A stretch of 42,675 nt of DNA from Clostridia bacterium (GCA_012523575.1 JAAYIF010000004.1:1-42675), one strand, 5' to 3'. Counted from the stretch's first letter, positions 30,515 to 37,618 are shown. Notes: generated by a model from the letters alone, not told the origin. Program-made: numbers and translations.

Positions 30515-30991
30515 CTATTTTGTGTGTTTATCAGCCACCTTTGTGGCTCCGCAGGATTCCGGTTTAATCTTGGCATCGAAACCGCTACCCACAACCATTC
30601 CCACAACCTCTTTAATCAGCTCTTTAGTTTTCCCATTGGTCCCAATATCAAGGTGGATCTCCACATTGAGCTCCGAATGTCCGTTTTCGGAAAGCTTTCT
30701 GGCAACCTTACCGGCACATTCAAGGCTTAAAGCCGCCTCAAAGAAAATCCTCTGCCGCAAGCTGTTTATCTTTCGCTGATGATTCTTATTGTAATAATAG
30801 CGTGCTCCCTTGCCTATCTGATGAATAATAATGGCCGTAACAAAACAGGTTTCCTCTTCGTCCCTGGAATGGGAATCCGTCCCTATAATCACGTTGTAAT
30901 TGGCCTCGGGATCGCTCTCTATAAAGTCCACCATATCCTTAAACATCTGATCTTCATTTAAGACACCCTTGCTGGGACTTACAAAATTCAC
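30515..30991 (-). CDS. YkuK-like protein (RNase H-like, DUF458)
   Basis: A 158-residue protein of the YkuK/DUF458 family, which has an RNase H-like fold. The N-terminal FVSPSKGVLNEDQMF, the acidic VIIGTDSHSR (candidate metal ligand Asp) and HLDIGTNGKTKELIKEVVG segments are diagnostic. Activity and role are unknown. It starts with GTG at 30991, 40 bases after the rsmA stop, and is probably cotranscribed with it. Confidence 0.85.
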   Translation of the reverse strand: MNFVSPSKGVLNEDQMFKDMVDFIESDPEANYNVIIGTDSHSRDEEETCFVTAIIIHQIGKGARYYYNKNHQRKINSLRQRIFFEAALSLECAGKVARKLSENGHSELNVEIHLDIGTNGKTKELIKEVVGMVVGSGFDAKIKPESCGATKVADKHTK

Positions 30992-31031
30992 TTAAAACAT
31001 CTCGCTTTCTAATCACATAATCTTTTTATCC

Positions 31032-31922
31032 TTAATCCTTTGACCCATAATCCAAATACTCCGCTGCACAATTGCTAATGTCGGCAAATTGGCCGATATC
31101 CAGGTCTTCCCCCCTCAGCATGGGGTCAATACCCGCAAGCTTAAGTACCCGTGCTGCATCCTCCTTGTTCCAATTATCCACGGACTTTTCCAGGGCATTT
31201 AGGATGGTTTTTCTCCGCTGATTAAAAGCCGCCCTCACCACTTTAAAAAAAAGATCTTCATCCAAAACCCTGACCACAGGCTCCCGTCGCATTTCAAAGC
31301 GGACCACCGTGGAATCCACTTCCGGCGGTGGAAAGAAATTTCTTCTGGAAACATTAAAAATAATTCTGGGATCCGCGTAATACCGGCACAATACAGTGAG
31401 GGAACCGTACTCCTTGGTTCCGGGAAGGGCCGTTATCCTATCCGCCACTTCCCTTTGCATCATAAGGGTTGCCGCCGATATGTCCCGATAATTATTAAAG
31501 AGCTTGACCAAGATGGGGGAAGTCACATAATAAGGTAAATTTCCCACAACTTTAAATCTTCCACCCCGGGGAAAATGCTTCTCCGCAAGGGCAGCCAGAT
31601 CCTGTTTTAGGAAATCCCCTTCCACCACCGTCAGTAGGGCTGAATCTGTAAAATCTTTAAAAAATTCCTTAAGCACTGCCGTAAGCCTGGGGTCAATTTC
31701 CACCGCCACCACCCTGCAGGACCTTGCCAGCAAAAGCTCCGTTAGGGAGCCGATCCCCGGGCCTATTTCCAAAACCTCATCCCCGGCTTCACAGGCAGCT
31801 TCAACAATTCCTTCAGCGATCTTGGGATCAACTAAAAAATTTTGCCCCCACCTTTTATTGAGCCTTATATTGTATTTTTTCAATATTTCCCTTGTTTTGC
31901 TTGGCGTAGCAATTTTATACAT
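31032..31922 (-). CDS. rsmA: 16S rRNA (adenine1518/1519-N6)-dimethyltransferase
   Basis: A 296-residue enzyme (KsgA) that dimethylates two adenines of helix 45 late in 30S assembly. It has the RWGQNFLVDPKIAEGIV start, the SAM-binding EIGPGIGSLTE, the NLPYYVTSP catalytic motif and the FFPPPEVDSTVVRF C-terminal segment. In Bacillus it lies directly upstream of yabG; here ykuK and the small gene come between. The upstream gap of 470 bases separates it from the divergent BTAD regulator. Confidence 0.97.
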   Translation of the reverse strand: MYKIATPSKTREILKKYNIRLNKRWGQNFLVDPKIAEGIVEAACEAGDEVLEIGPGIGSLTELLLARSCRVVAVEIDPRLTAVLKEFFKDFTDSALLTVVEGDFLKQDLAALAEKHFPRGGRFKVVGNLPYYVTSPILVKLFNNYRDISAATLMMQREVADRITALPGTKEYGSLTVLCRYYADPRIIFNVSRRNFFPPPEVDSTVVRFEMRREPVVRVLDEDLFFKVVRAAFNQRRKTILNALEKSVDNWNKEDAARVLKLAGIDPMLRGEDLDIGQFADISNCAAEYLDYGSKD

Positions 31923-31981
31923 GGATTTTAACCTGCTTTCTTCATTTTTAATTATATAATAAAAAAAATCATTTTACAAAA

Positions 31982-32038
31982 CCGTTGTCCCATTCCGATA
32001 TAAGACTTTACCCCTGGATTTTCTGTATGGGCAACGGC
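31982..32038. repeat. Long inverted repeat in the gap between rsmA and the BTAD regulator
   Basis: CCGTTGTCCCAT and ATGGGCAACGG pair over eleven bases with one bulge, enclosing about 35 bases. A T-rich tract follows some 15 bases later. The remainder of 31923-32392 is AT-rich; I see no gene other than the short leader frame at 32348. Confidence 0.45.
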
Positions 32039-32347
32039 AAGGTCATTTATTTTTTACGAGGAAGTATTTGCCCGTGCATAATCCACTCTATCCTTTCGTA
32101 TATTGATTTAGCGTTAAAAAAATTATTTTCAAAATCATTGCAGGAAAATTAAACCGGGAAAAGAATTTTTTAAAAAAGGGAAGATATTCCCGTTTGCAGG
32201 ACGAGGTTCAAAGCTTTAATGCTCTAAAAGGCTTTAACCTCTATTTTTCACCTTAAACAGGGAATTAAATAAAATTTTTAGAGAAAACCACAGACAAATT
32301 TTTGGGTTATTGTATAGATGTAGTTATATAAAAAGGAAGTGTACGTT

Positions 32348-32386
32348 ATGACATGCCGGAAAACTTACTGCTCGGATTCGTGGTGA
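32348..32386 (+). other. Short leader reading frame upstream of the BTAD regulator
   Basis: ATG 32348 to TGA 32384-32386 encodes MTCRKTYCSDSW. AAGGAAG lies eight bases upstream, a better ribosome binding site than many genes here. The stop overlaps the GGTGAT site of the regulator (32382-32387), whose ATG follows at 32393. The two frames are in phase, separated only by the TGA. It may couple translation of the regulator. Confidence 0.4.
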
Positions 32387-32392
32387 TACACT

Positions 32393-33616
32393 ATGAACCA
32401 ACCGGGATCCATTGCGGAAAAGAAGTTTAAAATTAATACCCTGGGAAGCTTCTGCGTAGTGGTAAACGGCGAAGACGTAACCAGCGCTTTAAGTAAATCC
32501 GCAAAAGTGTGGGATCTTTTCAAATATCTCATCACCTTCAGGGACGAGCTTATCCTCCCGGAGAAAATCATCTCTTCCCTGTGGCCTGATGCCGACTACA
32601 CCGACCCCAAACGCACCTTAAGGGCCCTTATCTTCAGACTGCGCAGGGCGTTAAAACTGGGGGAAAAAAGCGGCAGTAACTGTATAATTGTGTCTTCCCA
32701 CGGTTGCTACAAGTTCGCAACCAAAGACTGCTGCGAGTTAGATGTGGTGGAATTTGAGAACGCCTTTCATAAAGCCTATGAACACAGGAGCAGAGATGAA
32801 GAAGAAAAAGCAGTGGAGCTCTTTAAAAAGTTAATTTATTTATACAAAGGGGAATACTTATCCCAAACGTACGGATACGACTGGCTTATTCCTGCTAGGA
32901 ACTACTACCGCCGCATGTTCCTCCAAAGCGTATGCGAAGTTTCGGAAATGCTGAGGGAGCGTAAGCAGTATGAAGAAATACTGTCAATATGCGAGCTTGC
33001 CCTCAAACACGAAATGTATGAGGAGCAAATCCACTTTTACTACATGGAAGCCCTGGCCGGCACAGGAAGGCTGAAGCAGGCCCGCAGCCACTACGAGCAC
33101 ATAGAGCGATTGTTTGAAAAAGAACTGGGGGTCAAGCCCTCTACATCCCTTGAGCGCCTGTACCGCATGCTCTTTGGCGAAGTAACAAAATCAGGGCTTG
33201 ATATAAGCTATATAAAAGAAGGCTTGCGGGAGGAAGCACTGCCCTGCGGTCCTGTATTCTGCGACAAGGAATTCTTCAAGACTTTGAGGATGCTGGAGAA
33301 AAGACGCGCTGAGCGCTATGGCCCCATGAACTTTTTGGGGCTTTTGACCATCACAAACCCCGACCGCTCCCTACCGGACCGCGCTACCCTTGATAAGGGC
33401 AGGAAGCTTTTGAAACAACTTCTTTTGAGCAACCTAAGGAAAGGGGACGTTGTAACGCAGTGGAATGAAGCCCAGTTTCTTTTGAGCTTACCGTCCCTTA
33501 ATGTAAAGCAGGCTGAAGTTGCCCTAAAGAGGATGCAGAAGAAGTTTGCCGCTTTGGAGAATAACCCTGGGCTTGTGGTGTATTATGATATAAAAGAGAC
33601 GCTGCCATCGGAATAA
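32393..33616 (+). CDS. SARP-type transcriptional regulator: winged helix, BTAD, degenerate GGDEF-like domain
   Basis: A 407-residue protein. Residues about 13-105 form an OmpR-like winged helix (KINTLGSFCVVVNG, LPEKIISSLWPDAD, RTLRALIFRLRRALK). Residues about 115-265 form the bacterial transcriptional activator domain (DVVEFENAFHKAYEH, ICELALKHEMYEEQIHFYYM, LGVKPSTSLERLYR). Residues about 305-400 resemble a GGDEF fold: SNLRKGDVVTQWNEAQFLLS aligns with LRxxDxVxRxGGDEFxxLLP, but GGDEF is replaced by NEAQF, so cyclase activity is very unlikely. Such a domain could still sense a nucleotide or partner. It lies at the head of the surface locus. Its likely targets are the 11-bp-period repeats at 33724 and 35661. 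A terminator follows. Confidence 0.85.
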   Translation: MNQPGSIAEKKFKINTLGSFCVVVNGEDVTSALSKSAKVWDLFKYLITFRDELILPEKIISSLWPDADYTDPKRTLRALIFRLRRALKLGEKSGSNCIIVSSHGCYKFATKDCCELDVVEFENAFHKAYEHRSRDEEEKAVELFKKLIYLYKGEYLSQTYGYDWLIPARNYYRRMFLQSVCEVSEMLRERKQYEEILSICELALKHEMYEEQIHFYYMEALAGTGRLKQARSHYEHIERLFEKELGVKPSTSLERLYRMLFGEVTKSGLDISYIKEGLREEALPCGPVFCDKEFFKTLRMLEKRRAERYGPMNFLGLLTITNPDRSLPDRATLDKGRKLLKQLLLSNLRKGDVVTQWNEAQFLLSLPSLNVKQAEVALKRMQKKFAALENNPGLVVYYDIKETLPSE

Positions 33617-33642
33617 TACGAGCGAAATACGTGTTGCATATT

Positions 33643-33670
33643 GCCGGGCTTTGCGCCCGGCTTTTCTTTT
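33643..33670 (+). terminator. Intrinsic terminator after the BTAD regulator
   Basis: GCCGGGC-TTTGC-GCCCGGC followed by TTTTCTTTT, 26 bases after the stop. Confidence 0.9.
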
Positions 33671-33723
33671 GCATATACATAGGCTTGAAAAATTGTTTAA
33701 AAAAAACCGGAAATTTTTAAAAA

Positions 33724-33778
33724 TATAACGCAGATGGAATTTTCGTGTAACTGGCATATAACGGACGGATGCTAAACT
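33724..33778 (+). promoter_or_regulatory. Four 11-bp-spaced direct repeats upstream of the sipW unit, with -10
   Basis: TATAAC (33724), TGGAAT (33735), TGTAAC (33746) and TATAAC (33757) start exactly 11 bases apart. A -10-like TAAACT follows at 33773-33778, ten bases after the last repeat. SARP regulators bind direct repeats of one-helical-turn period overlapping the -35. The same array with the same spacing is at 35661-35715. Confidence 0.65.
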
Positions 33779-33806
33779 TGCAGTGAAGGTGCTGCAAGTT
33801 TTTTGT
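33775..33806 (+). terminator. Second terminator-like hairpin, overlapping the sipW promoter
   Basis: AACTTGCAG-TGAAGGTG-CTGCAAGTT followed by TTTTGTTTT. It overlaps the -10, so a transcript starting at this promoter would lack the left arm, whereas read-through from upstream would form the full hairpin. It may insulate sipW from the regulator gene. Confidence 0.55.
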
Positions 33807-33863
33807 TTTACGCAAGTTTTAAGTATGAAGACGGAATTCACGGAAACAAGGAGGCGGCATAAA

Positions 33864-34505
33864 TTGCCGGATCAAGTAGCAAAAAGAACGCCGAGAGAAA
33901 AAGGCTGGGGCATTTTAAGTAAGCTGTTCTCGCTGCTGGGAAATATCATCTTCGCGGCTTTACTCGTACTCATAGTATCCATGTTGTTTTTCATGTTCCA
34001 GCAGAAAAACACGGGAGAACCGCCTAAGGTTTTCGGCAGATACATGTACATAGTGTTGAGCGGTAGCATGTCACCAACCTTTGACACCGGAAGCTTGATC
34101 TTTGTGAAGCCCGTTGTTCCCGAAGAGATAAAAGAGGGTGATGTCATAACCTTCAGCAGCGAAAGCAGGGAGGCCCTGACCACCCACAGAGTTGTGGAGG
34201 TAAATAGAAGTGAAACGGGAGAGATAAGTTTCATCACCAAGGGGGACGCAAACGAAGTCAACGATCCTGCTCCTGTTCCGGGTGACAGGCTTGTGGGCCG
34301 GCTGAGTTTTTCGCTACCATACATGGGATACGTTTTAAACTTTGCCCAGACCAAAAAGGGTATGCTGGCACTCATTATAATCCCGGGTATTTTTGTCATA
34401 ACGCTGGAAATGAGCAAGCTGTATTTTGCCTCCAAAGCATCAAGGGAAGAAGAGGCAAAAGCAGGAGAAATCGCTGAGGAAAATAGGAGTACAGCCGATA
34501 GCTGA
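33864..34505 (+). CDS. sipW: SipW-type (ER-type) signal peptidase I
   Basis: A 213-residue membrane protease. Residues about 23-44 form a first membrane segment. The catalytic serine lies in VLSGSMSPTFDTGS (Ser about 68). The general base is a histidine in LTTHRVVEV (about 108) rather than lysine, the mark of ER/archaeal-type SipW enzymes. A second membrane segment lies around 165-185. SipW in Bacillus processes TasA and TapA, matrix fibre proteins; here several neighbours carry SipW-type signals. The start is TTG 33864: AAGGAGG lies nine bases upstream. The in-frame GTG 33783 and ATG 33825 have no ribosome binding site. It begins a unit headed by the SARP-type repeats. Confidence 0.9.
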   Translation: MPDQVAKRTPREKGWGILSKLFSLLGNIIFAALLVLIVSMLFFMFQQKNTGEPPKVFGRYMYIVLSGSMSPTFDTGSLIFVKPVVPEEIKEGDVITFSSESREALTTHRVVEVNRSETGEISFITKGDANEVNDPAPVPGDRLVGRLSFSLPYMGYVLNFAQTKKGMLALIIIPGIFVITLEMSKLYFASKASREEEAKAGEIAEENRSTADS

Positions 34506-34537
34506 CAAAGGGTGTTTGAACTGAAAGGGGGATCAGC

Positions 34538-34750
34538 ATGTCAGGTGTTGCCGGTTTTATCAGATCCAAAATATTCGCAGGTGTGCTTCTTGTAAGCATT
34601 GCAGCATTTGCCCTAGGCGGGGTCACGATGGCTTGGTTCACAGATGACAATGATATTTCCGAAAAGACCTTTAAGGCGGGGACTGTTGTAATCAATGCTG
34701 ACGATGACGAACCGATAGTAACGATGCCTAAAGGGGAAGGAAGTGGATAA
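34538..34750 (+). CDS. N-terminal half of a frameshifted TasA/camelysin-like protein
   Basis: Seventy codons encoding the SipW-type signal (IAAFALGGVTMAWFTDD) and the start of the mature domain (KTFKAGTVVINAD), typical of camelysin/TasA proteins. The paralogue at 37676 has the same segments (GGATMAWFTDD, TFTAGTVIVDAD) and continues into DNVTPGDC. Here the frame stops at 34750 while the matching DNVSPGDC is encoded one frame over, from 34743. A one-base shift near AAAGGGGAAGGAAG (34730-34743) explains this. AAAGGGGG lies eight bases before the ATG. It is directly downstream of sipW. It could be a recent mutation, an assembly error or a programmed shift. Confidence 0.75.
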   Translation: MSGVAGFIRSKIFAGVLLVSIAAFALGGVTMAWFTDDNDISEKTFKAGTVVINADDDEPIVTMPKGEGSG

Positions 34751-35636
34751 TGTCAGCCCGGGTGACTGTTTCACCGTTATCTGGGAGTTTGTAAACGAGG
34801 GCACCAGTGATGCCCAAATTAAGGTGAACTTAACGGAAATGTGGTCTAACTCTAAAACGAAACTTAGTGTCGACAACGTCTATTATTGCCCGGTGGAACC
34901 GGAAGACGGAAAAGGCTGGGTGATGGCTGACGACGAGGAAGGCAACATCTGGCTCTACTACGTTGATAAAAGCAGTGGGACCCTTGGCTCGGTACGTGGT
35001 ACATACAACCCTGATGATCCAGAAAAACCCCTTGAACCTGAGAAAGTAAAGCTCAAACTTGTTGTGGTCTTTGACAAAGAAAGCATAGACAACGACTACC
35101 AGAGTGCTACCTACACCATAGGCGGTAACGGCAGCAAAGTTATTGCCATCCAGGCCGCAAACAACGCACCCGATACCCAGTGGGATCAATGGCTTGAAGT
35201 AACAAAGGACGGGTATATTCCTAAGGAAGGCACAAAATCTCGTGAAAACTACGACTATTTCCACAACCCTGAAAAGCCCGGCTACTTCTCCGAATGCTGG
35301 ATTCACGCAAATGACCGCGATCCGGGTAAGATCATCGCTGATTTTTATCTCGATCAAGTTAAAGTAAGCAAGAATAAGTGGAAAGGAAAAGCGTGGACAA
35401 AGATCAGCGGTTGGATAAAGGGCTGTAGATACAGCAACGGCAAACTGGTCAGCGGCACCGTTAAGGCCACATTCCGTGTAAGCAAGGACGGCGTAACAAA
35501 AGAAACTACTGTCCCTCTTACCCTCAAAAACGGCAAGGTAAACTTCAATAATATAACTATCCACGGTGTAGCTGCGGATAATAACAGGGATGTTACGGTT
35601 ATCATTGGCGACATAAAAAAGAATGCGGGAGACTGA
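34743..35636 (+). CDS. C-terminal part of the frameshifted TasA/camelysin-like protein
   Basis: Starts at GTG 34743 and encodes 297 residues without a signal peptide. Residues 1-150 align with residues about 64-215 of the protein at 37676: DNVSPGDCFTVIWEFVNEGT versus DNVTPGDCAKVTWNIINNGT; YYCPVEPEDGKGWVM versus FFCPPEDSDWVM; NDYQSATYTIGGNGSKVIAIQA versus NDYQGKEYTLGAEGSIIEAVQA. Residues about 195-297 form a different, lysine-rich beta domain. The GTG overlaps the upstream stop by eight bases, with GGGGAAGG just before it, so independent initiation is possible, but the product could not be exported. Most likely one gene with 34538 before the frameshift. A functional fused gene would encode about 365 residues. 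Confidence 0.75.
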   Translation: MDNVSPGDCFTVIWEFVNEGTSDAQIKVNLTEMWSNSKTKLSVDNVYYCPVEPEDGKGWVMADDEEGNIWLYYVDKSSGTLGSVRGTYNPDDPEKPLEPEKVKLKLVVVFDKESIDNDYQSATYTIGGNGSKVIAIQAANNAPDTQWDQWLEVTKDGYIPKEGTKSRENYDYFHNPEKPGYFSECWIHANDRDPGKIIADFYLDQVKVSKNKWKGKAWTKISGWIKGCRYSNGKLVSGTVKATFRVSKDGVTKETTVPLTLKNGKVNFNNITIHGVAADNNRDVTVIIGDIKKNAGD

Positions 35637-35660
35637 AGTGTGGCCGAAAAACAACTGAAA

Positions 35661-35715
35661 CATAACTACAACATGATTCACGTGTAATGTATATGTAACC
35701 CATGAGCGGTAAGAT
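35661..35715 (+). promoter_or_regulatory. Second array of 11-bp-spaced direct repeats, with -10
   Basis: CATAAC (35661), CATGAT (35672, poor), TGTAAT (35683) and TGTAAC (35694) start exactly 11 bases apart. TAAGAT at 35710-35715 begins ten bases after the last repeat, identical to the spacing at 33724-33778. In both arrays the second repeat is the weakest. Transcription would start near 35722, after the in-frame ATG at 35702. Confidence 0.65.
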
Positions 35716-35755
35716 TGCATCAAGCACAGGTGGAGATGTGGGGGAGGAGGGCGGC

Positions 35756-36028
35756 ATGGTGCTAAAAGACAACCAAGGGGAGATGATGAAATATACCAGC
35801 AGAATCGGAGGTTCGACATTTCTTATCCGCATATATTTCAAGCAGCATGCTATCTGGCAGTGAACAATCCAGTGGCTTGAAGAGGATAAAACCGTTCCGT
35901 TCAGGAGCATTCTCGAACTGATTTTCCTTCTCAACGAAGCGGTGGACAAATACCTACCCTCTGAGGAGGGGCTTGGTTTCAGGTCATGGGAGAACATGGA
36001 TACCGGTGGACCTGTCTCGGCCGACTAA
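35756..36028 (+). pseudogene. Small conserved protein gene interrupted by an in-frame TGA
   Basis: From ATG 35756 (GGAGGAGG five bases upstream) the frame runs to TAA 36026-36028, 91 codons, with one internal TGA at 35861-35863 (codon 36). Read through, it gives GGSTFLIRIYFKQHAIWQ, stop, TIQWLEEDKTVPFRSILELI and a C-terminal helix. From memory, small clostridial proteins of this pattern (F.IR....HA.WQG.I.WLE...FRS.LEL) have a glycine at the stop position, so GGA to TGA would explain it. The function of that family is not known to me. It lies first in the second unit, before the Ser/Gly-rich protein. Either a nonsense mutation or a recoded stop. Confidence 0.65.
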
Positions 36029-36069
36029 AGGGACAGTTGGCCAGTATCAAGGCGAAAGGAGGAAGCGGA

Positions 36070-36789
36070 ATGACGGCAAATGAGGGCAGGACAGAAAAAA
36101 AAGTTCGTGCTCCCTGTCTTAAGAAGACAGCGAAGCTAACGGCAATTGCATTAATGGTAGCAGCATTTCTTGCCCACCCCTTCGGTCTTACAGAAACCCA
36201 ATCGTATTTTACAGACACAAAGAAATCTTATCCAGTAAAAATCATGCTCATAAAAGAAGTGCAAGAGACAGATTATGGAAACAACTTTCACGGAGGAGGA
36301 GGGTCAGGCTCAGGGGGTGGAGCAGCTCCTGGCCAAAGCTCAGGTGGAAGCGGTGGCAGCGGCAACCAGGTCGGTAATGAAGGTAGCTCAGGAAGCTCGG
36401 AACAGCCGGGGGCAGGTGGAAGTGCTTCTGACAGCACAGGATCCGGCTCTGATTCAACAGGCCCGGGCAGCAGCAGCGGTTCCGGAGGAGGTTCTGACAG
36501 CTCTTCATCTGACAGTGGAAGCTCAAGTGAAAGTTCATCATCTGACGGCGGTTCCGGCAGCAATTCCGGCAGCGACAGCGGAAGCTCGTCTTCTAGCAGC
36601 AGTTCAAGCGGCGACAGCGGAAGTTCATCATCCAGCGGCAGCGCTAGCGGAAGCAGTTCATCATCAGGCAGCAGTTCCGGCGGAGGCGGTTCATCATCTG
36701 ACGGCGGAGGGTCCTCGTCTAGCGGAGGCTCCGGCAGTGGGGGTTCTTCCTCTGGCGGAGGGTCTTCCGGGGACAATGGCGGCGAGTAG
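36070..36789 (+). CDS. Exported protein with SipW-type signal and Ser/Gly-rich low-complexity tail
   Basis: A 239-residue protein. Residues about 22-50 form a basic plus hydrophobic signal ending in LTETQSYFTDTKKS, resembling the SipW-type pattern (x-A/S-Y-F-T-D). About 25 ordinary residues follow, then residues about 75-239 consist almost only of Ser and Gly with some Asp, in loose repeats such as SSSDGGSGSNSGSDSG. Such tails form flexible stalks or are glycosylated. No sortase or membrane anchor is present at the C-terminus. ATG 36070 has AAAGGAGG seven bases upstream. Base composition in the tail makes long spurious frames on other strands. The function is unknown; a matrix or surface role is inferred from its neighbours. 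Confidence 0.75.
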   Translation: MTANEGRTEKKVRAPCLKKTAKLTAIALMVAAFLAHPFGLTETQSYFTDTKKSYPVKIMLIKEVQETDYGNNFHGGGGSGSGGGAAPGQSSGGSGGSGNQVGNEGSSGSSEQPGAGGSASDSTGSGSDSTGPGSSSGSGGGSDSSSSDSGSSSESSSSDGGSGSNSGSDSGSSSSSSSSSGDSGSSSSSGSASGSSSSSGSSSGGGGSSSDGGGSSSSGGSGSGGSSSGGGSSGDNGGE

Positions 36790-36831
36790 CGTGGTGCCCG
36801 TAAGGTAATTTCTCTGAAAGGAGTGTGCGGT

Positions 36832-37404
36832 GTGAAAAAGCAAATTGCTGCGAGCTTTGTGCTCATATTCCTCTTAAGCTTTTTGATAGGCGGTGCCACG
36901 CTTGCGTACTTCACCTCCGAAGACGACGTGGAAGGAACCAGCATGGATATGGGCAAGGTGAAGATTAACATCAAGAACATGAGCGGCGGCAAAGGAACAT
37001 CTCATTTAAGAAGCGGTGATAGCAAAGAAATTGAGTGGAAAATCGAAAACAAGAGCAGTATGCCGGTTTGGATAAGGGCAACCCTTCTGCAGGAGACGGA
37101 ACATTCCTCGCTCCACTGGGAAGTTATTTCCAGAGGATGGGCACAGGGAAAGAACGATGACTATTACTACTATAATAAACCCGTTCGCCCCAAAGACAGC
37201 GTCAGGATCAGGGTTAGGATAGACTATCTTGACTATGAAAATGAAATGGACGCTTTTGGGAGCGAGGTTGATGTTCTAAAAGGCGGCCCGCACTGTCCTT
37301 GGCCGCCCAGCGATGAGAAAGTATCATTAAAACTTCAGGCAGAAGCAATACAGGAAGCCCACGTTGATAATGAACAGTGGCCCGAAATCCCGCTTGATGA
37401 ATGA
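36832..37404 (+). CDS. Short camelysin/TasA-like exported protein
   Basis: A 190-residue protein. The signal region (about 1-28) ends in IGGATLAYFTSEDD, a SipW-type signal. The mature part has a beta-rich region (MGKVKINIKNMSG, IEWKIENKSSMPVWIRATLL) like camelysin domains, followed by a cysteine-containing loop (PHCPWPP) and an acidic end. It resembles the TapA-like companions of TasA in layout, but I cannot assign it to that family. GTG 36832 lies eight bases after AAAGGAG; an upstream GTG at 36823 overlaps the ribosome binding site. It follows the Ser/Gly-rich gene by 42 bases. Confidence 0.8.
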   Translation: MKKQIAASFVLIFLLSFLIGGATLAYFTSEDDVEGTSMDMGKVKINIKNMSGGKGTSHLRSGDSKEIEWKIENKSSMPVWIRATLLQETEHSSLHWEVISRGWAQGKNDDYYYYNKPVRPKDSVRIRVRIDYLDYENEMDAFGSEVDVLKGGPHCPWPPSDEKVSLKLQAEAIQEAHVDNEQWPEIPLDE

Positions 37405-37540
37405 AGGAAGCATTATAATCGCAGTTTTAGTCTTTATGACGGGGCACTAACAACATTATAAAAACAGAAGAAAGGGGGTTGGACGAAAAAGCGGTTTTAG
37501 GTGGTTCTTGATAAGAGAAGGCGTTGTAGCGTGGGAAGGA

Positions 37541-37618
37541 TAAGGGCAAACTTGTCGAAAGGCAGGGGCGCAAAGCTATAGGGCCTTTCTATAAATAGAA
37601 TGGTAGCCTGGCTGCCGA
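37541..37618 (+). ncRNA. Cyclic di-GMP-I (GEMM) riboswitch, copy A
   Basis: Contains the GEMM core AGGGCAAACTTGTCGAAAGG, then GGGGCGCAAAGC, and ends in the second-stem segment GGTAGCCTGGCTGCC. The GAAA tetraloop and its receptor-side stem are present. It differs from consensus at GGGGCGCAAAG (usually GGACGCAAAG). It lies 58 bases before the TasA-like gene at 37676. No clear terminator follows, so control may act on translation or RNA stability. Confidence 0.85.

Noticed and set aside
35702-35755. ATG at 35702 as start of the TGA-interrupted gene
   Set aside because: It lies upstream of the predicted -10 (35710-35715) and lacks a ribosome binding site, while ATG 35756 has GGAGGAGG.
34830-35819. 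329-codon minus-strand frame opposite the TasA-like gene
   Set aside because: Antisense to a region with clear paralogy to the protein at 37676; no start signal.
36275-36808. 177-codon Ala/Glu-rich plus-strand frame overlapping the Ser/Gly gene
   Set aside because: A second frame of the same repetitive DNA, without a start signal.
36288-36992. 234-codon Pro/Glu-rich frame on the minus strand
   Set aside because: It is the complement of the Ser/Gly-rich repeats; the composition alone keeps the frame open. The plus-strand gene has a signal peptide and a good ribosome binding site.
37435-37462. Third SARP-type repeat array before riboswitch A
   Set aside because: The 11-bp period is present but the hexamers are poorer and no -10 lies at the required ten-base distance, so I did not list it as an operator.
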